From assembly GCA_944474755.1 (NCBI GenBank), contig OX104120.1:42140067-42204066 (forward strand): a stretch of 64,000 nucleotides of DNA, read 5' to 3'. Of the stretch, positions 10,578 through 24,600 are shown one piece after another; position 1 is the first letter of the stretch; the number at the start of each line of letters is the position of its first letter. The position numbers and the translations under genes are program-made. The stretch comes from Limnoperna fortunei (lineage: Eukaryota; Mollusca; Bivalvia; Mytilida; Modiolidae). Under the pieces are notes generated by a model. That model worked only from the letters and a program-made list of their open reading frames with translations. It was not told the DNA's origin and did not search any database.

Positions 10578-11998
10578 ATACCCCCCGCTTGAATGCGGGG
10601 TATATAGTGATCATGGTGTCCGTCCGTCCGTCCGTCCGTCCGTCCGTCTGTCCGTCTGTCCGTCCGTTACACTTTCTCTTATTTGCAACTCCTCCTACAC
10701 CACTGAATGGAATTTGAGAAAACTTACACACAATCTGTGTCACATAGTGCCATTGTGCAGGAGATATTAAACATTTTAATCGGAATTATATTTGGGGTTT
10801 CCCATAGAAAAACATGGACTTTGTCATTGACCTAAGGGGGTCCCTATCTCTTATGTGCATCTCCTCCTTCACCACTGAATGGAATTTAATGAAACTTACA
10901 CAGAATCCTTGTCACATAGTGCCATTGTGCAGGAGATATTTAACATTTTGATCGGAATGATATTTGGGGTTTCCCATAGAAAAACATGGACTTTGTCATT
11001 GACCTAATGGGGTCCCTATCTCTTATGTGCAACTCCTCCTACACCACTGAATGGAATTTAATGAAACGTATACAGAATCCTTGTCACATAGTGCCATTGT
11101 GCAGGAGATATTAAACATTTTGATCGGAATGATATTTGGGGTTTCCCATAGAAAAACATGGACTTTGTCATTGACCTAATGGGGTCCCTATCTCTTATGT
11201 GCAACTCCTCCTACACCACTGAATGGAATTTAATGAAACGTACACAGAATCCTTGTCACATAGTGCCATTGTGCAGGAGATATTTAACATTTTGATCGGA
11301 ATGATATTTGGGGTTTCCCATAGAAAAACATGGACTTTGTCATTGTCCTAATGGGGTCCCTATCTCTTATGTGCAACTCCTCCTACACCACTGAATGGAA
11401 TTTAATGAAACTTACACAGAATCCTTGTCACATAGTGCCATTGTGCAGGAGATATTAAACATTTTGATCGGAATGATATTAGGGTTTCCCATAGAAAAAC
11501 ATGGACTTTGTCATTGACCTAAGGGGGTCCTCATCTCTTATGTGCAACTCCTCCTACACCACTGAATGGAGTTTGTTGAAACGTACACAGAATCCTTGTC
11601 ACATAGTGCAATTGTGCAGGAGATATTTAACATTTTGATCAGAATGATATTTGGGGTTTCCCATAGAAAAACATAGACATTGTCATGGACATAAGGGGAT
11701 ACCCATCTTTTATTTGCAACTCCTCCTACACCACTGAATGGAATTTGTTGAAACTTGAATCTTGGTCACATATTGCCATTGTGCATGGGATATTAAACAT
11801 TTTGATCAGAATATTATTGGAGGTTTCCCATAGAAAAACATGGACTTTGTCATTGACATAGGGGATGCCATTCTTTGAGGGATGGGAGAGGGTTACATGT
11901 CTTTTCTGCAACTCCGCCTTCACGTTTAACTAGATAAAGTTTCAAGTTCATAATTAAGAACACCTGAATTTTCAAAGTAATTGTGAAGCGGGGGGTAT
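10578..11998. mobile_element. TIR element with 172-bp tandem core (seven units)
   Basis: The ends are perfect 13-bp inverted repeats: ATACCCCCCGCTT at 10578 and AAGCGGGGGGTAT ending at 11998. A CCGT microsatellite (10617-10671) sits just inside the left end. Seven tandem units follow. The landmark CACTGAATGG starts at 10701, 10873, 11045, 11217, 11389, 11560 and 11732, spacing 172 except one 171. Each unit includes a CCTCCTACACC block, GTGCCATTGTGCAGGAGATAT and GGTTTCCCATAGAAAAACAT. Middle units are the most alike, outer units diverged. No coding capacity. Beyond the right TIR lies GTGAGCATTGCTCAC, which may also belong to the element. Confidence 0.85.
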
Positions 11999-12011
11999 CA
12001 ATGGTGAGCAT

Positions 12012-12426
12012 TGCTCACAGGTTTTTTTACTCTAGTTTTAAATGGGATAGTTGTTGTATTGGCGACCTGTCTTACATTCAATCAGTTTTATAGCCTTCAT
12101 AGTTAAAACCAGAACCATAAGATACCACATTAATCACTTCCTGATAGGATAAGTAGTTGACAAGTATTAACATGGTGGCTGAGATGATTACAGGTTAGAA
12201 AACCACAATTCTGTACAATATGCAAATGGGTTCATACTGAGAATATCAATGTCTCAGTACCAAATTAATGAAACCATTTATGTTAATTACTTGTACAGAA
12301 ATACTAAGTGATCAAGACTAAAAAATATGACTAATGAACAAAAATAAAATATTGCTCCAATGACTAAACTAATCTAGTTTCATGTATCTTTAGGAATTTG
12401 CACTATTTTTTTTTTATATTTTTACT
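12012..12426. other. Upstream region of the ABCG gene
   Basis: AT-rich. No TATA or CpG signal that I would defend. Any 5' non-coding exons are not identified. Confidence 0.3.
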
Positions 12427-12513
12427 GGAAATAGTGAAATGATGGTATAACAGCCAATACATGGAATTGTTTTTTCAAATTTTTACAGGAAATAGTGAAA
12501 TGATGGTATAACA
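12427..12513 (+). repeat. 26-bp duplication across the exon 1 acceptor
   Basis: GGAAATAGTGAAATGATGGT and the next six bases occur at 12427-12452 and again at 12488-12513. The second copy follows TTTTTACAG, a plausible splice acceptor for the exon with the ABCG start codon. In the first copy the same place reads TTACTG, so the AG is lost. Confidence 0.75.
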
Positions 12514-12556
12514 ATTGTGACCTGCCAACCCCACCAGTTTTGTTGATATTTAAAAC
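12489..12556 (+). other. Probable 5' UTR portion of ABCG exon 1
   Basis: The AG of TTTTTACAG at 12487-12488 could open this exon. The leader runs 68 bases to ATG 12557, assuming an upstream non-coding exon exists. An unspliced transcript start here is the alternative. Confidence 0.4.
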
Positions 12557-12674
12557 ATGGAAAGTTACCTCATATTCCAGAATGTTGATCTGTTTATGGG
12601 AAATAAACAGATTTTATATGATGTTAGTGGAATGGCTGACCCAGGGAAGTTACTGGTCATCATGGGACCTAGTG
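12557..12674 (+). CDS. ABCG exon 1 (start, half of Walker A)
   Basis: Starts at the first ATG of the frame and encodes residues 1-39 plus one base, ending within Walker A after MGPS. Donor GTATAC. Splits Gly40. Confidence 0.88.
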
Positions 12675-15600
12675 GTATACATACTTATATTTTTAGTCAT
12701 CTAATAGCTGATCATCAGCATGTCAACACTGAGGTTGCTACTAGTTCCAGCTCAGTTTAGAGTGTGCTTGCATACAATGTCATCTTATTTGCCAGTTTTC
12801 CTACTGAAGGTTGGGGGCTTTTCACCAGGTACTATATATAGTTGTTCCTGTCTGAAGTAATGCTTGCTGTATAAAAAAGGCAAATCTGACCACAATCAAA
12901 TGGAGCATCAGAAAAGGCCACTTTACTTAGTGCTTGTATATAACCTCTGCAAAAATCCTTCACTTGAAGGGTTACCATACCATAGAGATTCATTTGTATA
13001 ATTCAAAACATGTACATGTAATAGTAAAGTTAAATTCTGTATAAATGTACTTTTTAAAATAAAATCATTCACAATGTCTGATGTCAACTGGCATACATGG
13101 TTTTTATCATATTATCTGTTTGTTTGAATGGTATTTTAATGCCACTTTCAGCCAATTTTTCAGCTATGTCATGGCGTCCAGTTTTTATTGGGGGAGGAAG
13201 CCAGAGTACCCGGAGAGAACCCCCGACCTGCGATAGGACAACTGGCAATCCTTGTCAATTAAGATTGGAGTTGAGCACACCCTGCCTGCAGTGAGAATCG
13301 AACCCGCAATCTCAGTGTTTGACAGACCATGTGATTAATAGTAGACGAACTACCTTAACCACTCGGCCACCGCGGCCCCTCATATTATCTGCTTGTTGGT
13401 TCTAACACAAAGTAGGGATGTATACATGTACAGTAAGATTATATAAGATAAATGCTATTTTGGTTTTCATTTGGATCACAAACAGTTTTCACCAAGTGGT
13501 TAAGGTAATCTACTAGTAATCACTTTGCCCGTGAGGTAGAGTGTTCTCGACTCCGATCTTTTGACAAGGATTGCCAGTTTTCGTACCAAGTTTTTTTCTC
13601 AATACTCTGGCTTCCTCCCCAATACAAACTTCACACCATGATATAGCTGAAAAATTGCGGAAAGTTGCATTAAACATGATTCAAACAGTCTTCTTTACAG
13701 GTCAACAATCAATATAAATTTTTAAATTAACCAACTTTAAACCTAAATATTTTTTATTTATCACTAAGGAGTTTTGTCTGAACTACTTTTTTGTTTCATC
13801 ATATTTTTTCATAGGAGCAGGCAAGACCTCTTTGCTGAATACCTTGGCAGGAAGGCAGCCCATTACATCAGGGTCAATAACTCTAAATAATTCACCATTA
13901 ACAAAAGATATTAAAAGAAAGATAAGCTATGTACTCCAGCAAGATGTATTCTTTGAGACTCTGTCCCTGAGGGACACTTTACAGGTACATTATCTTTATA
14001 ATTTGCTGTTTATATTTTTATCTTTTTAACTTGGTTAACTGTGTGTTACCTGTGGTTTCATACATGACACATCTGATAAACGATACTAGCAGTGCTGTTC
14101 ACAAAAAGTTGTAAGTGTAAAATACTTCATAAGTGCTAATTGATTTTCTTTTAATCCTCCAACACTTACCATGGATTTTACACTTACTACTTTTTGTGAA
14201 ATCCACTGTAGGTTGTTCATGCTGACATTAAACACACCCCAAGCAATCAACAAGATATACCTACCTATAATAGAGTGACAAAGAGTTGCATATAGATTTC
14301 TGCATATTTTGGGGTCTTTTATTTACTATGACAAATGAAATATGGTTGTAGACATTTAATAACAGGGTCATCAGGGTCATTTTCCTGTACATGAATTGTG
14401 CCATGAGAACACAAATACTGGTTTTATGCTCATGATCAGTTACTATGGTTTCACAAACACTAGCTAAAAAAATAGGTGTGAATGAATGACTATTGTATTA
14501 ACACCATGTCTGTATCTGTAACAATTCTAGAACAAAACTTTGTGTTTCACATGTCTACATGGGCTTGATATTTTTTAGTCCAAGGACATTAGACTAACAT
14601 AAGAAACGTCTACCTACTAAATTCATTTGTCTGACTTTCTGAGTTGGCAAGTTCTTGCTGTACACTGTTAATGCTGCCTGCTAAGAACATGTATTGTACA
14701 AATGTATAATATTCAACTTTTATGTTAAAAGAGCATTGATGTTGAGTATTACACAAAAAAAGTCTAAAAAGTTATTAGTTAATTAATTGAATCACTTATA
14801 ATAAGAACATTGGATTGTGTGTGTATTGCAGTATACCAGTGTGAATTATACACAAAAATTTTGAGTGTTAGGGTTCACATTTTACCTGACTAGATATATA
14901 TCTAACACGTAATCCCCATGACTCTTTGCTAGGAATATTAACTTATATTTTATGTATTTTTTACAACAACACTTGTACATGTGAGCACTGCTGACCATAA
15001 GAGAAAGAACGGCAACATATTGCATTTGGGAACAATATTTCAGACTCAAGATAAGAGGTCAAAATAACTATTCCAAAATAGGAAGTCTGTATACAGGCAA
15101 TAGATTTCTCTTCATTTAATGTCTCCAAAACCTTTGATAAAGGGGACCAAGTTTGATTTTGTTTGTTTCTTTAAATGGTGTTTTAACGCCATGTTCAGCA
15201 AATTTTCAGCTATATCATGGCGTCCGGTTTTTGTTGGAGGAGGAAGCCGGAGTACCCGGAGAAAACCCCGACCTGAGGTAGGAAAACTGGCAATCCTTGT
15301 CAATTAAGATTGGAGTCGAGTACACCCTGCCTGCAGTGAGAATTGAACCCGCATTCTAAGTGTTGACAGACCAAATGATCAATAGTAAACAAAGTACCTT
15401 AACCACTCTGCCACAGAGGCCCCCGACCAAGTTTTAGAGGACTATGTCTATCAATATGTAACTAAATAGGCCAAGGTCATGGATGCTAATAGTAAAACTA
15501 TAAATATGATATTGGGACATTTAATTTAGTTCCTTGTATGGCAGGCCAGATCTACCAAAAACTGTACAGTTCAGTATAATATATGTGTACACTCCACATG

Positions 15601-18600
15601 TAGTTTAAAGTAATTAGACCAGAAGATTGCATGATAGCTATTTCTACCAAAGAATGCACATTCTAATCAGAGATGAGCCCACTCATTGACTTTGTCTAAA
15701 TTTATTTCACAGTTTGTATTTTTAAATTCACTCCTAGATTATTATGTTATTGTGTTCCATACATTTTCAAAATGGTAGAAAAAAAATCACCCCTAACTAG
15801 TCTTGACTACTGTGGTCTGATGAAATAAATCAAACTGCATAAATGACAATCTTGTTAAACATGAATAACATTGTACATGTATTCCAAATATTTGAAATCT
15901 TTATAAACTGAACCAGTATACCTGTCTATTAAAAGGATAAGTCCAAAGTGCTTTGGTTTCATACAAGTACAATTTTCAACTATAATTGAGACCCATATGC
16001 ATCAAACCTAAAGTCGGCCATCATTGTGTACTTTCCCTTTCTTTGCTTGATGTACTGTAATATTGAATGAGCTTCTATTTTATTTGTATTTAAAATTAAT
16101 ATATTGATTATCTGCCATATACTTACTGAATCCAAACTACATTAAAATAAAGTTAAATATTTGTTTAGTTTGCAGCCAGCATACGATTGTCAGATAAACT
16201 TACAACAGAGGATAAACAGAACACACTGGAAACTATCATAGATAATTTAGATCTGAGGAAGTGTTTGGATACAAGTTAGTTTTTTTTAGATGCATCACAT
16301 CAATTAAAACTTTTTTCTATTTTTCATAATTTATACTTTTATATTTGTTGTGTTTTATTGATCATTTATGGACTTCTCATGAGGGAACTATTTTCCTAAA
16401 TTTTTTCTGGTGAGTAAAGTGCATGAGCCGGCAAGCTAGTGCACTATACCTCTCTAGACAACACTAAAAGAAAATTAGGGGAGACGTTCATAATATGTTT
16501 AGTTAATAACACAATATTGAAGGCATACTAACTGGAATAGATCAGAAACCTTCATTAAACTATCATAGTCTATGGTAGATGTTATTTCTGAACCTGTTGC
16601 CACTGTTGGCCTTTACAAACGAATGCCGGACATTTCGGCCTATAACAAAATCGGCACATACAAAATCGGCACATAGCAAAATCGGCCTATGTCAAAATCG
16701 GCCCACAATATATTGTTTGAAGTAAACAATTATGGAAAATGTATATATTGAATTGTATTGTTGACTTTATTTCATTTGTGTGTGTGTGTGTGTTTTTATG
16801 TTCTGAAAATGTTCTTTTCTTTAAATAACACACTAATAAATATGTTTTCTTAGTTTTTATTTGATGAATATCAACAAAAAACAATAAGTCGTAAGTTATT
16901 TAATAATAATCATAAACTGTAACATTATTTTTAAGTAAACACTAGTAAGTAAATATTGTTTGCAGTAAGTTATAATAATAATAATAAAACATATTAAATA
17001 ATTATATATCTCACTGTATCATTAGTATTAAGTAAGAACTAGCAAGTAAGATTGTTTACAGTCAGCACATTATACAGTAATAGTTTATTAAAATGAAACA
17101 AACAATTCAGTATACATAATATAAAATGTTAAGTTAGTCGTTTTTGGGGCCGTATATCTGTCCGCACTCTCTCAGCAGCTGGGACGCCGAGATCTCATCA
17201 TCTTTAGTTCGTTCGATACTAGAATACTCATGCACAGTATGGGACCCGTACCTTCAAAAAGATCTCATTCTACTAGACAGTGTGCAGCATCGGGCCGCCA
17301 GACTTGTCAAAAATGATTATAACTATAAAAGTAGTGTCACCGAAATGATGAACAGCCTAGGTTGGAAGCCACTAGCTGAACGCCGTAGAGAATTACGTCT
17401 CATTCTACTTTTTAAAATCTTGAACGACCTGGTAGTGCTACTCACTGACCCACTTGACTTATATCTAAGCCCACGTAAACAAAGGAAATCAAACTCAAAA
17501 GCATTGATTTATATACATTGTAACACTGATACTTTCAAAAATTCATTTGTACCGAGAACAATTAAAGACTGGAACTCTTTGGCAGATCAGTGTGTTACAG
17601 CGAAATCTTTACCTCAATTTAAAACAGAATTATTAACTTTGAATCCAATATCTGCTCAGCACGACTAACATCAGCACACTCCCCCCCCCCTCCACTCAAA
17701 GATTAATGCTCAATAGTGAGCCACTTTTGAGAAAAATATACAGATACAGAACTTCGTACCGGCCCCATACCTCATATGAAGGCGACCTTCTAATTCTTTG
17801 TACTTATTTCGCTGGTTTCGAAGAATCTGCCCCTCGGACACCAATCTTACTGTTAGCTCTACTAGGTTGGCCTCACGTTGTAGAGCAGGCACTAAAATAT
17901 ATTTATATATCGAGTTACAAGTAAAAAAATATTTATTGAACTGTTTGTTGTACATGCCTTAATAATTTAACTAGGACCCATAATTATTTTACCTTCTTTT
18001 TATAATTTTTCGGTAAAAAATCAAAGATAATGTTCAGTTCTTTTTTAACAATTGCTCAGTACATTTGGCCAAGAAAGCTAAGCTTTGTATTTTTCTGTAC
18101 TATTTTGCCAATTCATGTTTGTATCAACCATGCTATAGCTTGTGTGTTCTTTGTATGTGCACAAATATAAAAAGATCTTTTAATCTTAAATGATTAAACA
18201 AATTACAAAAAATATTGCTAATTAAAAAACAACAAGACTATTAATAAGTTTAATCAACGATATCTCCTTAAAGAATGATTGTTAAACAACAATATAATTA
18301 AATGATCACCACTACTATTAACAAATTCTGTAACAGTAATATCATTAAATATTAAAAAAACATATTTTACATTTTATTTAAGTAATATATCTTACTTTTA
18401 TATCTTATTTAATAACAATAACAATTATTGTGGGCCGATTTTGACATGGGTCGATTTTGTTATGGGCCGATTTTGTATAGGCCGATTTTGTTATGGGCCG
18501 ATTTGTCCAGACACCTTACAAACATCTCATGCGACAAAATGTAAAGGGAGATTAATCTTGCTGATCGACCACAATGAAGAGCACAAATTTATTAACCTTT

Positions 18601-21600
18601 AGTATGGTATCTTATGAAAATTTGGTATAGTTCCTGGCTCTATGTGTAGTCTCTGGTAAGTAAGATCTAGACAATACAGTTCAAAAATGGTCCAGGCAAA
18701 TTATCAAATCAAAAATGTTGATTTTTATTTGTTATATTCTAAAATGATATATTGTGTTAAAAGCATTCAGTGTAAGAATGCCATAGTAAGACTGAGGTCA
18801 CCTATAGATATAATAAGGAAATTTCATCCAACCATGACAAATTATTCTTTATCAGATCCAACCAGTCCTACAAAGTTCCTGTCTAATGTAGAACCAGCAT
18901 GCATCAGTTACAATGTCTTTGGTTGACCTTGAACTAAATATTGAACCAACAATTTCTTAAGTTACATTTTTTCTAATACAGAATAATGTATGAAACAAGA
19001 AAACTGTTTTTGAACAGTTATTGTATAACAAATTTTGAAACTATTTTTTTTAAGTGGTAGGAGGTGCCATGATGCCAGGATTATCTGGTGGAGAAAGAAA
19101 ACGAGCCAACATCGCATGTGAACTTCTGACAGATCCTTATCTGATTTTATTAGATGTAAGTAATAAGAGTAAATGTGTTATGTTAAATGTGCAGTATACT
19201 GACTCTAAATCCCTCTGGAGTCTGTTTTCCCAAAATCTATGCAAGTTTTATATTGCGATATGCTGCCTTTCTCTCTGCCAAATTTTACTTGGTCCAAAAG
19301 GTTGTGGTATAAAGAGGTACACTGTACACAATCATAATGTTTGTTATATATGCATCATACAGGGTTTACACTATGTTATTTGGGATTTGCACAGTTGATA
19401 CAGATTGAAATTCCCTCTCTGTGTTATAAGCCATTAGAGATATCCATCTTAAGTTTATGTTTTGTTGGTTTACACAGGAGTCCAATTTGTAATTTTTTAT
19501 GGATTAAGTTGATGCATGTATAAGGTTCAAAACATTAATCATTTGTATATCCAGAATCCAACAATGGGGCTAGATTCATACATTGTATATTTTATTTAGC
19601 TTCTTCATACTTAATATCTGTTGTTATTCCATGTCTGCTTTTTATATCCCATCGGCCATTGCTTGAAGGAGAGAAACATTAAAAACTGATTTGATTTGCG
19701 CTCAAGTCAAATTTAATTTAGTCTGAGAATTCTCAGACTACAATAGGGATTAGGGTCAGGAAAGTTTTACTAAATAGGGTTTATTTTATTTTTCCAGGAA
19801 CCAACTACAGGGTTAGATTCCAGCACAGCCTACAGTTTGATCCACACTGTGAAGACCTTAGCCAGAACCAGTAACAAGACCATTGTAGCCACTATACATC
19901 AACCATCATCTAAAATGTTCTATTTATGTGATAACTTACTACTTATGTGCAGTGGACAGGTTAGCTTTTACTACATGTGTACAGTTTTGATAACACTGAT
20001 TTTTAAATATTTTAATCCTTGAAATTAGGGAAACTATTTATAACATTCCACATTAGACTAAGTGGCACACTATTGGTAAAAGTCAGCATACCTGTGCACA
20101 GGTTTTTTGAGTGACAAATAACAACTACTTACCGTGTATGGTCTAGCTTATGCTCCTTTTGTAGATCCAAAAAGCTGCATATTGAAATCAACAATTATTT
20201 TCCATATTTAATCAGCATTTTGAAATTTGGTGTTTTTTTTCATTTTGATAGGGCGATTTTTTTACCTAAATAAGAACCTAGATGTAACCTAGGTGCAGTT
20301 GATTTTGTTTGTTCTAAACCTTTCAGTCTTTGTCATGGGAAAAGTCTCGTGGTTTGTCCAAATACCTTTGTATGTCACTAAAGCAGACGAACGTTTGTTC
20401 ACAATATTAAATCCGATTAGAAGCAAATATTGCTGATTTGCATTGTAAAATTCCCATAGCAAAAGTCAATGACGATTTGTGGCATGTAAACAACAGAGGC
20501 ATAGTATAAAATATTAATATGGCAAACAATTGGTGTCACTCTACATGAAACTATAAGTATTGAAACCCCACATACAGCTAGATGATTAAAGGGATCGATG
20601 AAATTTTGAATTCCATATATGTTAAGCAAGAGGTTTAAAGGTAAAACCATTACTAACACATGAAACTAACTAGTAAATTTAGTAATAATGTAAACTTCAG
20701 TTTAACTGAGAGATTAACATTTACTGAGAATTTACATGTAACTTTCCTGAGAGCTAGAATGCTAGAAGCTAGAAACAAACATTACTGACACTTTTTCCAT
20801 GAAACTAGAGAGCCAAAGATTACTGACACATGCATAGCTCCTTAAACAACATTACTGACATTTGAAACAAAAATATTTTGCTGACATGGATAAAAACCCT
20901 CCCCTTCAAACATTTTAAGGACCACAGAGAAAATTTTTAACTCAAATCTAAATAGGACATCAAATGAAAACAAATCTGAAATTTCTAGAAAAAAAATGTT
21001 TTGCCTAAATAGCTGAAAATTACAGCTGACTAAAAATAAAAAACCTATGCCTAAATTTGGAAATTTTTGGATAATTTTATTGCAAATAAATTGATCAACA
21101 TACCATTGTTAAATTAAACCTCACAATTCTACTGCTGTTACTTTATTTACAATGTGCACTTTAATACAGCTGTATAACATTTCCTGTGGCACTAAAAGAA
21201 CTGCTTATAAATGTACAATTATCTGAGGTCTCCAGCTTCAATATGTGAATGATTTTAACAAAGATGTGCTTCCTATGTGGAACTAATTTATTTGATGTTT
21301 GAAACAAAAACACACCAATCTTTTATAAACATGTTTCCATTTTCCTAGTCTTGCATAAATAGCATTTGTAAAGGATAATTGATTTCTACACTTTTAATGT
21401 CTCTTTGATATAAAAAATTGTGCGGTGTTGTCCACACTGAACTCACTGTCTGTTTATGATAATGGATTATATACACTGTAGTCAATATCTCTGATGTACA
21501 TATCCTCAAACAAACATAAATGAAATGGGTATACCTCAGCCGTGCACATTTCTATAGGGGTACCTGAATTGCAATAATAAATGTATGCAATAATTTTTGA

Positions 21601-24600
21601 ATTTACAGTATTTAAGAAAAATGTAAGACATTTATATTGACAGATGTGTTCATCACAAAAGCTCTATTAGTAAAGACTTTGAAATTTAGAAGATGATTAC
21701 ATTCTTACATAATCTATTTTATAGGTGGCATTTTATGGTGAAACTAAAGATGTGGTTGATCATTTTGAAAGTATAGGAATACCAGTACCAAATGGTTACA
21801 ATCCTGCAGACTTTATCAGTAAGATTTGCATTAAAACTTATATCAAAAATACAAAACATGGTATTGTCTTAAGTTGACTACTTTCTTCTTTTTTTTTTTC
21901 AAACTATTAATATATTTTCATTTAAAGCTTATTTTATGGATTCCCTCTGTAGAAGGGTTGTTTGCTTTTGCCCAATTGCAATCTTATGAAGTTTGAATCT
22001 TTTTTTTTTGTATAATTTTCCAAAGTGCAGATTTCTACACTGAATAATATGTAAGATTTATACATGTACTAGTAGTTTAAGATTTCCAGGCTTAGAACAG
22101 AGAAATGTATATTTAACTTATTACTTGTGTTAAATTGCATCATTCAAAATTTTTACGTTATTATTCAATATTAAAAAGATATGGAACACCTGCCAAAGCC
22201 AAAAACAAATTTCTGTTTGTTTTTTTTTTTTAAATCGGCTGAAAGTAGTAGCTATAGAAAGCTTATTCATTGCAGTGTCATTGTGGACCAACCATATTCT
22301 TATCGGGGATAATTTTAACCCTCACAAAAATTTTTGTAATCTTAATTTTTTTCAAAAGTTGTATATTGTATAAAGCCATAATGAGCAGGGGAAATAAATA
22401 TACAAAATAACTTGGACAGTTATATGATTCACTGTGTCGACAATAGCTACTTGTCAAACTGTATATAGCGAAAACAAGTCATTAAAGTCACCTAACATTA
22501 CAAAAATGTTTTTAAGGGGTCATTCAATATATGCACAAAGTTTTTAATAACACATTGTACATGGGAATATAACTGCTTAATCAATTATATATGTATTATA
22601 GTGGAGAAGATGAAGGAAAGTGGTGATATTCAAGAAAAGATAATAACAGCTGGAAATAGGCTCAAGTACGATTAGATATGCTCTACCACTATATAGTTTA
22701 TTTTGCTTCTATTATTATCTGATGTTTTATTTTAATATTATATTGGCAGTGATTATACTGAGATTTCTCAGTGAAATAAATTCTGGTAAATCACATGCAA
22801 AATAAATTGAGATCTTTCACTCCCTGGAAGTGATGTCACAATGGATGTTCTTGATGACATCTCTAGTAAACATTGACGTGTCAGATACTTTAAAGTTTTC
22901 TATGACATATTAAATATTCCTTAATGTAATAAACAAGATAATCAATATCGTATTTTGAATATTGAAAATATGATCACTTGTGTTGAAACACATTTAGAAT
23001 AAACTCTTGCACGGAACAAGTTCATTAATCAATCTACACAATTGATTATTTTATAGTTTTTTGATAAAATATAATAGATTGTTTTTTAATAACAGATAAA
23101 AAAAACTTATTTTTTCGAAATGATTTTAGATATTGAATTGATATTTAGTATAAAAATCAACAGTTTGTTACAGAACAAGTTTAAAATTTTGTCCAGGTCC
23201 TGTGTTACTTGAAAAATTATGTCCCTGCATGTGACATAAAAAATTTCTTAAAAAATGAAATGTTATTAGGCCTTATTTCAGAATGGTTGCAGATATTGAG
23301 CTGATATTTAGTTTATATAAAGTTTAAATCTTGTTCTGGCCCAATGATTTTGGACAAAATTATGTTCCTTGGACTTACAAAACTAACTTGTGGCGAGGAA
23401 TTTAATATTGCCTTAGCAATACTATGCACACTTACTCATTTTCACTTTTTAGATGAAAACGTTTTTGCAAAACATTATTTAAAATGTAATTTCAAGCTAA
23501 ATTTGAATTCTTTAAAAATCAATCAACCAGTATTTAAGTCAATATATTATGTATGCTGTTCACTTGGCTTTTTTTGCTGTATAAAAACATTTAAAAAAAC
23601 CTGTCACAATTTTTGTAATCAGTGGTAACAGTGACTTAAACTAATAATGAAAATAAAACACAGCAAATTTAATTTGTTTACAGGAGCTTTAATTGTTCAT
23701 ATGAGAGATATTAAATAAACCTATGTTTTCTCAGAGAACCACCTTTGATGTGATGTTGTTTGATTTTCTAATATCAGCAAAATATACAATATTGAATTTA
23801 AATTTTATTGGAAAAAATGGATACTTACAACTTAATTTATATATGGACTACTTATTTTTTTTAAGATTTTTCATGCAGGGTTGCTTTGTCAGACAAATGA
23901 GACTAAATCCATTCATACAAATCTTTTTTAGGAAGAAATTAAATTTTGGAGATGTTATAGATTTTGATCCTGGGTCAACAACAATGGATGGAATGTTCAG
24001 CTTTGAAGAGGAACAACCATCAAAAACAGGAAAATTAAAATTTTGGAAAAAGGAATATCAAAATGAAGAAGGTAACTGCTTTTCACTTAGTAATCTGTAC
24101 TTTTGAGTGTACAATGACCTAGGCAAGTGAGGTTTTTTTTAACTACCATAATTAGGTGTGTATTATAAACATTAATGTATTAAACTCACCCAAATCAGTA
24201 TTCTTACTTACAGCAAGTCATTATATTTATTCAATATTAACGCGGGCCTTGGTGGCCATTGGTTAAGGTGGTTAGTCCACTGTTCATCACGTGGTCTGTC
24301 ATCACTGAGATATCGGGTTAGATTCTCACTGCAGGCAGGGTGTACTCGACTCCAATCTTAATTGACAAGGATTACCAGTTTTCCTACCACAGGTCGGGGG
24401 TTTTCTCCAGGTACTCAGACTTCCTCCCACAATAAAAACTGGACGGCATGATATAGCTGAAAAATTGTTGAAAGTGGCATAACACCATCATCAAACAAAC
24501 AAAACAAGACCAGTCTTATCCATCCTAATAAGATGATGTTGTAGGCAAACTGGCACTCCGGCTTCCTCTCAAATTAAAAATGGATGCTATGATATTGCTG

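Noticed and set aside
10701..11904. Regular direct repeats as a possible CRISPR array
   Set aside because: Units are contiguous 172-bp satellites without unique spacers, in a eukaryotic context and inside TIRs.
12675..12760. Coding continuation of ABCG exon 1 past MGPSG
   Set aside because: It runs into SINE-like sequence, and the GT donor at 12675 joins exon 2 exactly within Walker A.
13097..13294. 65-codon plus-strand frame
   Set aside because: Antisense translation of a SINE; similar frames recur in other SINE copies (15119, 37757).
23344..23628. 94-codon frame in ABCG intron 7
   Set aside because: Phenylalanine/leucine/cysteine-rich translation of AT-rich intron with no phase-compatible role in the transporter.
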